The notes beneath the pieces were generated by a model. That model searched no databases. It saw only the letters and a list, made by a program, of their open reading frames with translations, and was not told where the DNA came from. This document shows, one piece after another, positions 37,339-49,540 of a stretch of DNA of 64,000 nt. The stretch's first letter is position 1. Each line of letters starts with the position of its first letter. The DNA lies in contig JAFEKR010000002.1 of the NCBI GenBank assembly GCA_019022495.1, positions 2,542,001 to 2,606,000 on the forward strand, written 5' to 3'. Both the position numbers and the translations under genes were made by a program. The DNA is from Epichloe hybrida (Eukaryota; Ascomycota; Sordariomycetes; Hypocreales; Clavicipitaceae).

Positions 37339-38739
37339 CTTATAAATACTATCTTAAGAGACTATAAGGGCCTTTACTACCTAGAGAATAAGTGCTATAG
37401 CCTTAGCCTAATTAAGCTTATAGTTTCTTATAAATTTAATACTAATAATATTAAGCTTAGCATAGCTATTTAGATTTACCACTGTTTTAATATCTTTATA
37501 CTTATAAATAGTAACTAGTATATAAAATTAATACCTAATTAGTACCTTAGTATTTAAGGTAAAGGTAAGGGCCTTTACTTTTACCTTAGGAAGTTTTCTT
37601 ATTTATCTTAGGGGTTTTTCCTTAGCTTATTATATTTATTTATAAGGTAATCTAGGCTATTATAGTTAAAATATTATCTCTTATCCCTAACTTTACTATT
37701 ATTTAGGTATATAGCTAGGCCCTTTTCCTAGTCTTTATTCCTTTAATCTCTATATAGCCTATAACCTTAAGGTAAGTTATTTCTATAATATTAGGGATTC
37801 TTATATAATCCCTAATCTCCTAAATATTTAGGCTTTTACTTACTCTTTAGTATAGCCTCCTAAAATCACTAGGTAAGTTATATAACCTTCTCTTATATTT
37901 TCCTAGTAATAGAGGTATATAAGTTAATATAGTCCTATAGCTTAGGGAGTAACTTTATAAAGAATATAAGGGTATAGGACTTTTCTAAGGCTCTTTCTAG
38001 GTATATTCCTAGTAAATCTAAGAAGATACTAAATTTAATAAGGCTTTAGCCCTTATATTACTTTGTATTCTTAAGCTATATAGCTATTTAGGTATTATAG
38101 TTTATAAAGTCCCTAAGTAATATAAGCATCTAGGTCTAGAATTTATTTTAGTTATCCTTAAGATTATCCTAGCTATTAGCCTATTATTTATTAAGGTATT
38201 TATTCTATCTTACCTTATAGTTAGTGTATATATATTTAAGTATAAAAAGGATCTTTTAGTAATTATATTAGTATTTTTTCTTTACCTTATTAAAGGCATA
38301 GTTTAGGTTATTTATCTATATCTTATACCTCTAGGGGTTTATAAGGTATTAAAGCTTAGTAATATTCTTAACTCTAACCTCTTAGTTACTATTACTTAAG
38401 GAAAGGCTAGCTTTTTACTTACTTTTTCCTTATACTTCCCCTAAGTTACCTTTAATAAGGTTAATAAGCTCTTATTCTTATTCTTATAATCTTTAGAGTT
38501 TTTCTAGCTAAGTAATTTACTCTAGTATTACTATAGCTTTACTATAAGAGGTAAAGGGTTTTATTATAAGCATAGTTTTATTAGTATATAGTATATCTTT
38601 ACCTATAGTATTACCCTTATTTAATTAAGTATAACTCTTATTTATTAAGGTTAGGTTATTATCTAATATTACTCTAGTGAATTAAGTGGTTTTTCCCCCT
38701 ATATTACTCTTAGGTAACTAGTAGGAGAAGCTTTAGAAT
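37339..38739 (-). pseudogene. Element A gag-side interior, unreadable
   Basis: The 5' interior of element A between its right LTR and the D insertion. Position predicts gag, but stops are too dense to read a capsid or zinc-knuckle motif. Confidence 0.5.
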
Positions 38740-38941
38740 TATAAGAATAATAGTAACTAAGTAAGAGATATAAGGGCTTTAGGATATTAACTAAAGCTTA
38801 CTAGGTCTAAGTGCGTTATATATGTAAGTTACTAGCTTATAGCTAGTAGCTTACTAGTGTTATATAGTCCTAGCCCTAGGACATAGCCTGCCCGCGGAGT
38901 ACACTAGTGGTTACGGGTGTTGTTGTGAGTGGGGCCTCACA
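38740..38941 (-). repeat. LTR of element A (right, 5' in element sense)
   Basis: 202 bp; ends GGGGCCTCACA, forming a 6-bp inverted terminal TGTGAG/CTCACA with the left LTR start. Its first 45 bp are RIP-altered (TATAAGAATAATAG for TGTGAGAGCAATGG). Confidence 0.9.
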
Positions 38942-39300
38942 CATATATCTAGCAGCGACTGCGATAGTCTTAGCTATCACTTCGTTCTTAACCTTTCGGT
39001 GCAAGCCGTGACAATATAACTAATTAGATAAAATAGCTAATAATAAAAGGTTCCTATTAACTAATTCTCTTTCAATCCTAATAATAACCTTAGCTAATAA
39101 AAAGTCCCACTTTTTTTCTACCTAACAATATATTTGTATTGTTTGTACTTAGTGTAATTACTACACTAACTACACTACAAAATAATTCTATTTAATTCAA
39201 TATAATATAATAAATACAATTTTTTTTAAATACAATATAAATACAAATTTTTCCAAAAAAAATACAATAAATACAATACAAACAATACTCTGCCTACCTT

Positions 39301-40846
39301 ACTACCTTATTATTTATTATAATAATAACCCCCTTACTTCTAAGTGTTATTTCGTAGTGTATATAATGCATTTACCTTGCTAATAAGTTATTTATTATAG
39401 ATAATTACCTTACCCTTACTTATTTATAACTTACCTAGTATAAGTATAACTTCTAGTATAAATATCTTACTTATACTTATACTATCTTACTTTTCCCTTT
39501 ATATAATACTATCTCTTTATTATTATAATCCTATTATACCTTTCCCTTTATTTTATTAGCTTCTTTCTCTTAATTAGTTATTCCCTTTACTAAAAATACC
39601 ATACTATTAAACTTCCTTACTATTAAACTTATACTCTTACTCCTATAGTTACTTCTATAGTTAGTCTTATAATACCTTTATTTTATTTTATTAGTAAGTA
39701 CCTTATAAAAGGAAACTCTAATAATAAATAGTATACTATACTTAAGTTAGTTTAGTATTCTTATAGTTCTTATATTAAATAAGCTTTTATTACTAGTATT
39801 CTAGACTATTATCCACTTAAAAGTAAGGAATTATACTCTCTTTATTAGTAGTATTATATTACTTATATATAGTACACTAAGCTTTTATTTACTAATTTAT
39901 AACTCTAATATACTCTTAAAGATCTTAAGGCTAAAATTACTATAAGTATATATATTATTAAACTTAAAGTCCTTAAGACTATAAATATAAAAAAGAAAAT
40001 ACCTATTTTATCCTAGAGATATTACTATCTTATTAGCTATAAGAATATCTTTCTTAACTAAGTATAGTTTAACTTAGCTTTTATTTACTTAGCTCTTAGG
40101 GTATCTCTAGCTATAAATACCTTTATAATAAATATAACTAGCCTTAATATTATTCCCTTTATTAGCACTAGCCCTTTAGCTAGTTATAGTATAGTATACT
40201 TTATATAATAAGTTACTAGTATTTTATTCTAATAAAACTAATAGGTTATTAGTAATTTAAATACTATATATAAAGAAATATATAATTAATTTACTACCCT
40301 TATTTAGGCGCTTACTCTTTATTACTATAGTAATAACTAGTATTATTATTAAATTACTAAGTTAAGTAATAACTCCCCTTTTTATTATTACTAGTAGCTT
40401 ACTTATTTTCTTTTTAAGTTAAGATTAATAGGTTTTTCTTCTAAATATACCCTTAGAAACCCTAAAGCTAGCTAGCCCTTAGCTAGAAATAATATTCCTT
40501 ATCTTACTAAGGTTACCTTACTTACTTACTATTCTCTTACTAATACTTCTATTATACCTTTACTTACTTATACTTTATATACTAACCTTACTTATACTTT
40601 ATATACTAACCTTACTTATACTATTTAAAACCTAGGTTATATTTTAGGTAAGTAACTCTTTATATTATAACTATTACCTAGTAAGCTTATTATAGTTATA
40701 TTAGTAAAGTACTAACTTTAAATAAAGGTAATATATACTTATATAAGCTTTTTTATTAACTTAAATAAAGACTTAAAGAATAATTATTTCCTTTAAGTAA
40801 TAGTAATAAACTATAATATATTAATATCTTAGATATATATAGGAGT
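39301..40846. other. AT-rich decayed sequence, unidentified
   Basis: About 1.5 kb hosting element C on the left and LINE L3 on the right. One plus frame around 39780-40300 is longer and less broken than others (KDLKAKITIS..., LALRVSLAINTFIINITSLNIIP) but matches no family I recognise. A 24-bp unit (TATACTTTATATACTAACCT) is tandemly repeated near 40570-40615. Likely another RIP-decayed repeat. Confidence 0.45.
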
Positions 40847-40861
40847 TTCTATAAGTAAATA

Positions 40862-43800
40862 TATTTATATTCTTTACGCTAGCTAGCTAACTATGTAGCT
40901 ATTCCTAGTACTCTATCTGCTTAGTTAAGAGGGAAAACCCTTTGCTAGGGAGAAAAACCCTCTTATGTCTATAAACAAGCTAGCGCTAACCCTCTTCTAG
41001 GTCTGCGCCGCATTAGGTATAACTAATTATAGGTATTTATTACTAGCTTACACTAGCCTTATCCTAAAGAAAATAAAAAAGAAAGGAAAATATATAGTAA
41101 TAGTTCTAACTAGCTCCCTTTAGTGCTAGTCTAGTCTTACTTTAACCTAGCTTTATATCCCTTACTTTACCCTAAGGTATAGTAAATTTAGATTTATAAT
41201 AATAATTTACTTTTTATTTACTTTACTTCTAACTCTTTTAGTGCCTTACTTTTTAGCTAAATCTAACCTAGTACTAGTCTAGATATTTTATAAAGTCTAA
41301 GTATATAGTTTTATTTAATTATAGTAAGGGGTAAGTAATTTAAGCCTAGTAGCTAGGTAGTTTCACTCCTAAATTAGTTATATACTATTTATATATTTAC
41401 TTATCTTATGCTTTGTTTTCTAGCTAATATTATAATTAGTCCTCCCCCTCTCTCTTTTAAGTATAAAAGAGAGCTTCTCCTCCCTTAAGGTTTTAACCTT
41501 TTTCCTTTTCTTATAATAAATTTCCTATAGGTTTTTTTTCTCCCTATTCCCTTTAGGAGCTATTTAAGGCTTCTCTAGTTTAGTGCTAGTTTAAATACTA
41601 ATATTTTATATAGAAAAACACGCTATAATATTACTAAGCTCTATAAGTACCTTATTTTTAGTGTTATTCTAACTCTAATTTACCTAGGAACTTATAACCT
41701 TAGATAAGTATTTAAGAAAGTCCTTAACCTAGAAGTAATTAAATTAGGCAAAGGCAAAAGGCCTAGAAGTAAGTCCCCTTTACCTTTATTTTACCCTATT
41801 TTTAGGTCTAACCTAGGGTAGCTAGGTAAGCTATAAGAGATCTAGTGTGTGTCTTATAAGATATAATCTATTAAATATAAGGGCTATTAGTACTATAATA
41901 TTATTAGTAAGTTAGTTTATTTCTAGTCTAAGGGCAAGGCTAATTAGCATATAAAGGGGTAATATCTAACGCTTGCTTTAATTATTAGGTTTATAATTAT
42001 AAATATATTAAGGTAATATAAACTCCTATGCCTATTCTAAGCTTACTCTAGTGCTAATTTACTTATAGCTAAACATTACTAGCTAGTAAGGGGAATATTA
42101 GTAGTTAGTTAAGACTTAGGCTAGTATAGTTACTAGGAGTAATATAAGTGGTTTTGCTTTAGCTTAGTAATAGCTTTATTTATAGCTAACTTTAATTATC
42201 TAGGCCTTAGAGGACTATATAGCTTAGGTTAAGAAACTCTATGCTAAGAACTATACTAAGAAAAAATAGGGCATTACTATAGTAAGCCTAGACCTAGCTA
42301 AGTCTAGGTTTATAAAGGAATAATATAATAAGGTTATCTTTTAGCTCTAGTGGCTTAATACCTAAGTAATAGAGATAAACTAGCTCCTAGCCACTAGCCT
42401 ATTAGCTAAGGGTAAAAGTAAGGTAATAGAGGGTATAATCCCTATTTCTAAGGAGAAATAAAGCTAATTCTAGGTTAGTAAAGGGGTAGTAGTAAGCTAG
42501 TGTAAAATAATACCTATAGCTTTTTAACTTAAAATTAATCTAATAACTATTCTAGACCTATAGTCTTCCTATTATAGTGTAATTTTACCTTATATCTAGC
42601 CTGCCTCTATAGCTACACTATTTTACCTAGTGCCTCTCTCTAGTTATTTATAGTGTTTATTTATTAGTTAGTTTAGTTACCTCTAGGGTAGCCTAGATCC
42701 TCCCCTAGTTTATATTAGCTAAAGGCTAGGTCTTATGCTAATATATAGTATTAGAGTTTTCTTATACTAAGGAATTACTTTATAATATATCTTGCCTTTA
42801 GGGGATTATCTAGGGCTAGCCTTACCTCCTATATATCTCTAGGCTATCTTATTTAAGGGTATTTATAGTTATAGTTAGCATAGTTAATAATTATATAGTA
42901 CTAGTCTTTAACTATATAACTATAGCTATATAAGGGCAAAGCTACCCTAGGAACATGCCTTTAAAAGAGAAACTTATTAAGGCTAATCTTTCCTATATAT
43001 AATTATACTATTATAGAGAAAATATACTTATTAAGTCTAGTGTAAAATTTCTAGATTTCCTTTAGATTATAAGTAAGTAAGTAATTCTCTATTAGCTCTC
43101 TCCTATACTTATATTATCTTTATTACCTATTAGAATACTAGTTATCCTATCTTTTCTTTTACTTCTTATATAGTTATATATCTAGTTTATTATTAGTAAT
43201 TAAGGGTCTTCTTCTATATTATAGTACTATTTACACTAAGTTAGCTATAGCTTATATCTTATTTATTATTTTACTAAGTATAATCCTTTTCTTAAACTTT
43301 TGCTTTATCTTATTCAAGTAAAGGTCTAGGGAGGGAATATAGGTTTTAACTTCTAGCTAAGTAACTAATATAGCCTTAAATACTATAGCTATAGTCTAGA
43401 GATAAGTTAATTAGTTTACTATAAAACTTCTAACTATTTCTTATAGTTTTCCTCCCTTCTTAGTTAGGGTATAATAAGCGCTTACCCTATAGGTAAGAAT
43501 AGGCTAGACTACTTATATATATATAAGCTAGGTATCTTTAAAGCTAATGCCTTATACTAATACTACTAATATAGAGAGTGTAAGCTACTACTAGGCTAGT
43601 TTTCCCTTAAGGATATTCTTAAAAGTACTTTAGTTAAGTTTTCTATTTACCTATACCCTAAGGAATTAGTATACCTCTATTAGCGCTATTTTCTTTATAC
43701 TAAGCTAAACCCTAGCCTATAGAGGCCTATAGGCCTTACTAAAGTATATAAGTTTAGTTTTTACTAGGTTAAACTTTACTTTTACTTTCTTTACTTATTT

Positions 43801-46800
43801 CTTATAAATCTTTTAAGTAGCCTTAAGTTTTCTCTAGGTTTATACTATATTTTTACTAAATACTATAATATTTATATTATTAGTAAATCTAATTACTACT
43901 ATACTTAGGATAGCTTAAAGGTATATATAAAGTTCTATAAAGTAAAGGAAAAAGAGAATTAGTAAAAGGGAAGATCCTTATAAGGTACTAGCCTTAATCT
44001 TAAAGAGTCTAGAGAGTTCTTTATTAAAGCTAAGCTAGCTTATTTTATTTACTAGGAAGCTTTATATTATAGCTATTAGCTAGTAAGAGATTCCTATTAG
44101 GATTAGTAAGTAAATTAGGTATAGGTAGCTAACTTTATTAAAAGTAAATAAGATATTTATCTAGGTAAGTAAGGCAATTTTACCCTTACTCTAGGCCTCT
44201 CTTACACATTTTACTAAGACCTTAATTATAGTCTTTATTAACCTATTTATCCTATTCCCTATCTATAGTTCTAGTAAGAGTTCTTTTACCTTAGTAAAGG
44301 CTATAAGTTACTTTATAATTATTGCTTTTATAATTTTTCCTATAATATTTAGTAAGGAGATAGGCCTCTAAGCATTAGCCCTCCTTATCTCTTTATTATC
44401 TTACTTAGCTTTCTAATTACTACTACTCTAGTAATCTAGAATTAGGCTAGAAAGTATCTTACTTTAAGGATAGTATTTAGGAGCTAGACTATAGCTTCTT
44501 TTACTAGCTTACTATAAGCCTTAATAAGGCTTACTAGAAGCTTATTATTACCTAGTGCTTTCTAGCTAGCTATATCTAATATAATATCTAATATCTCTTC
44601 TAATTTAAACTATTTATTATCTAGGAATAGCGTATTATCTAGCTCTAGGAAAGTAAGGTCTAGGATTTAGGAGAGGTTTACTATAGGCTTAGGGAAGAAC
44701 CTTAGTGCTAGTATACTTGCCTTATCCTTATATATAGTAGCTAAATTTAGGTTATTTTTAGTCCTTTTTAGCTCTAGTAGCCTAGGTAGTTCTAGGGGGG
44801 CCTAGCTTTAGAGCTAGGCCTATCTTTCTAGTTTTTACACTTCCTTATTCTTTCTTTATATATTAGCCTTTTATAGGGCGTCTTTTTATATATTTTTTCT
44901 CTTAGTTTTAATAACTTATTCTTAGTCCTTATTTACCTTAGTGTAAGCTTACTAGTTTACTTTTATTCTTTATTATCTCTATTATCTCTTTACTTATCTA
45001 GCTTTAGTAACTACCTCTTTAGCTATTCTTAACTACTATACCTTTAGGCTAGGGAGCCCCTAGGGCTTTTATAAGGCTACCTTATTTACTATTTATTAAA
45101 GGTTTATAATAAGCTAGGTAGTATATATATTTATCCTTTCTTTATCTTATAAATCTAGGGCGTTTTTAGGTTAAAAGTATACTACTACCTTTACCTTTAT
45201 ATATAGTTTATCTATTATATTCTATATATGTCTAAGGGCCTATAGGATATTATCTTATAGGCTAGTAAAGATACTAATTAGCTATAGGATATAGTTAAAT
45301 CTAGTAAAGTCTTTTACTCCCTTATAGTATACTTAAATATCTAGAGTTACCTATACTAGGTCTATAGTACTATTCTTATTATCCTTATATTATCTAGTAA
45401 GTTTCCCTTAGGGTATAACTAGTCTAAGCCTTTACTAGCTTATAAGTTCTAGTAGCTTATTTACTTTATTAGTTATTTTATCTAGCCTATCCTAGAGAGA
45501 ATACTTTTAGTTAAAGTCTCTTATAAATACGCTTTAGTTATATAGTGTCTTTATATTAATATCTTATATAGGGGTGTTTTAGTTATTACTATAACCTTCT
45601 AAATAAAGGGAATAGATATTAATCCCTTAAATTTTCACTAGTAACTAATTAAGCCCTCCTAAGGCTAACTATAACCCTATATTATATTTCTTATTAATAT
45701 ATATAGCATTATACCTATTATAGTATATAAGTTAGAACTAGGTAAGGCCTAGTATAAGGGGCTATAAATGTTTTATATGTTCTTACTCTTAGATTACTAT
45801 TATATCTATATTAGGTTAGTAATAAAGCGTAATATATATTAGGCTATCCTTTTTATTTATATTTTAAAAGAGAACTTATAATATTACTATATTAATTAGG
45901 GGGGTAGTAGTAGGTCTTAGCTATTTTATGCTAGTTTTATTCTAGCCTTAAGTTATTTTATATAGTGCCTAATACTCCTAGCTTTTAGCTATTTAGCACT
46001 TTATTTTATATTTATAAGTTAATCTCTTTTTCTTCCTATTATTACTATAGGTTCTATAGCTATACTAGCTCTCTCTTAGGCTAGAGCTAGGTTCTTACTA
46101 GGGGAGCTAGAGGTAAAGTAAAATAGTTATTCTAGGTATTTAGCCTTTACTATATTTTACTTCTCTTTTAGCACTAGGTAATCCCTAGACTAGGCTAGGT
46201 ATAATTTAAAGTATAGGATATAGTTTTCCTTAAGTTATCTATTTATTATAGGGTATAACACTTTACTATCTTTATACTAGCTAGCTTTACACTTATTATA
46301 CCTTAGTATTACCTTATAGAACTTAGTAATATATCCTATTTAAAAGTAGTTATAATACTATCTAAGTTATAAGATCTTATTATATAGTTTAGTTTAAAAT
46401 AGCTTTACTTTAAAGACTATTTTATCTTAGTATATCTTATTAGTATCTTTAACTTTAGCTAGTCTAAGAATTAGGGTAGTTTACTAAGTGTTTTTGCCCT
46501 AGGGGTATCTTATAGTTACCTTAATTATATTTACTTTATTTACTTTTCTAATTTTTATTACTAGGTTCTTAATAAATATATACTTTATTAGGAAACCCTT
46601 AATAATAACGCTAAGTATATAGTAGTACATAGCTACCTCTAGGCTAAATACTTTAGTAATCTATTTTTAGTTTTCTTTATACTACGCTATATTTCCTTTA
46701 AAGATAATAATTATATTCTTACTAAGGAGTCTTTTAGCTACTATTACTAAGGCTTACCTAATAGCTTTATTTATAGCTATAACTATATTTTCTATACCTT

Positions 46801-47429
46801 TAAACTAAAGTAATTCTTATATAGTGTTTCCTTTTATAAGTACTTCTTTATATTATTTTCTAGGGATTTAAAGAGAGAGAGGGTTAGTATTTAGTTATTT
46901 TAGAGTAAGCCTAGCTATAATACTAGCCTAGGTTAAGGAGTTATTATCTTTAGCTTCCTCCTTAATAGCCTTCTTAAGGGCTATTTTTAATACTTCTTTA
47001 GTAATATAAATATTACTATTATTAGTATTTATAGTTCTTATTTTAGCTTAGGCATGGTTTACTACCTAGTTAACTATAGCTAGTATAATATACTACACTT
47101 AGGTAACTTTATTACTTAGGATAAGGCTAGTAATCTTATTATAATATTTTATATCTTTAGGGTATATAAATTAGTTCTAGTTTACTATTAAGTTATCTTT
47201 ATCCTTTAGATATTAAACTATCCTATTCCTATATTTAGGTAATAATTACTTTAAGCTAGCCCCCTTAAGCTTATATTAATTACTATTAGTATCTTATTTA
47301 CACTCCTACTACTAGCTCTATTATAGTATAATATTATAGGGGGGGAGAAACAAAGGCAAGGATTTTATATATTAATGTGATTTGTATTTTAGAGGCAATT
47401 CCGGACCTTGGGGTCAGTGCGGAAAAGTA
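40862..47429 (-). mobile_element. Full-length Tad1-like LINE, copy L3
   Basis: 6.57 kb, minus strand, 15-bp TSD TTCTATAAGTAAATA at 40847-40861 and 47430-47444. Collinear with L2 over its whole length. Endonuclease GDFN block at about 45490-45545 and reverse transcriptase FADD-to-TNN remnant at about 43866-43890. Differences from L2 are mostly C/T and G/A, with L3 the more AT-rich. Confidence 0.87.
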
Positions 47430-47444
47430 TTCTATAAGTAAATA

Positions 47445-47939
47445 AGTTTTCTAAAATTAATTTAGTTTATTATTATATTATATATTTTCTTATTTTATAT
47501 TAAACTTATTAAGGGCTTATATTTATACTATATTCTCTAGTAGTTTTTATATAAACTATATATAACTTACTTACTTAATAAGTATATTATATCTCCTACC
47601 CTAGCCTAAAGTGTTTTAAGCTACTAGGATTTATTTAACTTAATATTTCTTAATAAGTTTATTATTACCCTTTATAAGGACTTATTTTAGTCTTAGATAG
47701 GAGTTCTAAAGCTTTTAACTAAGTAAATATCTCTTAGAATATTTAGCTATACTATAAGGGGTATTAGGGCTTTTATAACTATATACTTTACTATTACTTA
47801 ATTAAGTTTTTATAAGAGGTAATTAGTTTTAATATTTTTAAGTAAAAGCTATACGTTATCTCTAACCTAAAACTATTTTACTAGCTAATATAAAGTAAAT
47901 ATAATATCTTACTAGCTTTAGGTTATAGCCAGAGTATTG
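47445..47939. other. AT-rich host of LINE L3, unidentified
   Basis: Continuation of the sequence at 39301-40861 beyond L3. No motif readable. Confidence 0.5.
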
Positions 47940-48574
47940 TTTGTATTGTATTTATTGTATTTTTTCGGAAAAATTTGTATTTATTATATTATATTATATT
48001 AAATACAAATTATTTTGTAGTGTAGTTAGTGTAGTAACTACACTAACTACAAACAATATAAATGTATTATTAGGTAAAAAAAAAAAGTAGGAATTTTTAT
48101 TAGCTAAGGTTATTATTAGGATTAAAAGAGAATTAGTTAATAGAAACCTTTTATTATTAGCTATTTTATCTAATTAGTTATATAATTTATAATATTATAT
48201 TATTTTAAATATTTTACTATAACTAGTCTTATATATAATATTATAACTTTTTAATAATACTATTATACTTATTACTTTATTTTACTAATATAACTTTAAG
48301 AAAAACCTTCTAATTATTTTATTTACTATTATTAGGAATTATTTTATATTTCTTTTATTAATTTAATTAAAAAATACCCTAAACTAATATAATTAAATTA
48401 AATTAGAAATCTAAATAAATATCTATAAGTTAATAGACTATATACTTAGTACTTAAATATTATTATTAATAAAATAAGAACTTAAAAAAAGCTTAAACTA
48501 TTTATTTACTATTTAAACTAATTAAATATTACTTTAAGCTTTATAATTCTAAAGCTTTAAGAAGTTATATATAG

Positions 48575-48685
48575 TGTTAGAACCCGAAGGTGTGCAGGTA
48601 AGCCATTGAACCAAAAGATTCACTAATGCTAGCTCTCGCTCGCATTGCACCTTACAATTGATTATCAAGCCACGCGCACCTAACA
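48575..48685. mobile_element. 111-bp mini LTR-like insertion, TSD TATAG
   Basis: TGTTAG...CTAACA termini (6-bp inverted), flanked by TATAG on both sides (48570-48574, 48686-48690). The homologous element at 50425 shows the uninterrupted site. Normal GC content, unlike everything around it. Consistent with a solo LTR of a very small (TRIM-like) retroelement. Confidence 0.8.
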
Positions 48686-48919
48686 TATAGTAACTTTATA
48701 TATCTTATTATAATAATATATAAAGAAAGAATATAATAGAAAATGATTATAATATTTATAATATTTTAATAGATTCTTAATAGTATATTTTAGTTACCCT
48801 ATATAGATTAAATAAGCTATAGAAATAAGTTTAACTTATTTTTAAAAATAATAGTAAGACTAACTTTTATATAATATACTATACTTATTATAAGAGATTT
48901 AATAACTTTAATAACCTTA

Positions 48920-49010
48920 ATTACTATTATTACTATTATTACTATTATTACTATTATTACTATTATTACTATTATTACTATTATTACTATTATTACTATT
49001 ATTACTATTA
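48920..49010. repeat. 9-bp tandem array (ATTACTATT)n
   Basis: About ten units of ATTACTATT. In the sister copy B3 the same place (about 50650) has only one or two units. Confidence 0.9.
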
Positions 49011-49232
49011 TCTCACTTTTATTATTATTTTAAAAAACATAAAAAAGAAAACATTTTTATGATATTAATATTTTTAAAAACCTTAAAATACTAAGTTATT
49101 AAAAACTATAGCTTTTACTATAGTAATTTACTTATAATTACTAGTATTTATATTTTATTTATTTATTAGTTATATATATTTTATTAAACTTTAACACTAA
49201 TAATATTCTAAGTAATATTAGTATTTTAAGCT

Positions 49233-49538
49233 ATTCTAAGCTAACTTAAGCTAGTATAAGCTAACTTAAGCTAGTATAAGCTATCTTAAGCTAGTATAAG
49301 CTAGTATAAGCTAGTATAAGCTAGTATAAGCTAGTATAAGCTAGTATAAGCTATCTTAAGCTAGTATAAGCTAGTATAAGCTAGTATAAGCTAGTATAAG
49401 CTAGTATAAGCTAGTATAAGCTAGTATAAGCTAGTATAAGCTAGTATAAGCTAGTATAAGCTAGTATAAGCTAGTATAAGCTATCTTAAGCTATTCTAAG
49501 CTATCTTAAGCTAGTATAAGCTAGTATAAGCTAGTATA
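49233..49538. repeat. 10-bp tandem array (AAGCTAGTAT)n, about 30 units
   Basis: Homologous in position to the TTATAATAGC array of B2; that unit read on this strand is AAGCTATTAT, so the two arrays differ by a single fixed base (T versus G). Variants AAGCTATCTT and AAGCTAACTT are interspersed. Confidence 0.92.
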
Positions 49539-49540
49539 AA

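Larger units (their letters stand above)
19470..38941 (-). mobile_element. Ty3/gypsy element A with 202-bp LTRs
   Basis: Bounded by 202-bp LTRs at 19470-19671 (TGTGAG...) and 38740-38941 (...CTCACA), which differ almost only by C/T and G/A changes. Flanks CATCT and CATAT form a probable TSD with one mismatch. Coding remnants are on the minus strand: gag side at 37339-38739 (no motif read), reverse transcriptase split by insertions (33285-33835 reading TPSYRLIYSLSP..., and 23000-24044 with YLDNILIFLKN at about 23650-23705), and integrase near 21740-21860 (GIIFNRGLVFIS and a degraded QTDGQTER). Frames are full of stops. Confidence 0.85.
19267..39013 (+). repeat. LTR-1, 3' LTR of gypsy copy 2, split by element A
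   Basis: The first 203 bp are at 19267-19469 and the last 72 bp at 38942-39013. Joined and with one 5-bp target copy removed they give 270 bp, the length of solo LTR-1 copies. The break is inside the AGCTAGCATCT / ATCTAGCAGCG region. Confidence 0.9.
11089..39292. mobile_element. hAT-like element C with about 28 kb of nested insertions, TSD CCTACCTT
   Basis: The left end starts CAGAGTATTGCACTACAATG at 11089 and the right end finishes ACAAACAATACTCTG at 39292. The 8-bp flanks are identical: CCTACCTT at 11081-11088 and 39293-39300. Both ends carry tandem ATACA-type pentamers in subterminal position (GTATT on the left strand, AATAC on the right). CAGAG ends with 8-bp TSDs are the signature of hAT elements. 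No transposase frame belongs to it: only about 70-220 bp on the left and 279 bp on the right (39014-39292) remain. An internal deletion has removed the left interior, the 5' half of gypsy copy 2 and part of a B element. Confidence 0.7.
47940..49540. mobile_element. hAT-like C-type element, reverse, partial
   Basis: Starts CAGAGTATTGTTTGTATTG at 47940, the complement of the right end of element C, with ATACA-type subterminal repeats. It continues collinear with the B/C interior to a 10-bp tandem array that ends at about 49538. The expected far end is absent. A 111-bp mini-LTR is inserted at 48575. A possible TSD pair is GTTATAGC (47932-47939) with ATTATAGT (53164-53171), two transitions apart, which would place its far end at 53163. 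Confidence 0.65.

Noticed and set aside
48575..48685. Possible tRNA-like or tRNA-derived SINE because of its normal GC content
   Set aside because: No A-box or B-box arrangement or cloverleaf could be drawn; TG...CA termini with a 5-bp TSD fit an LTR better.
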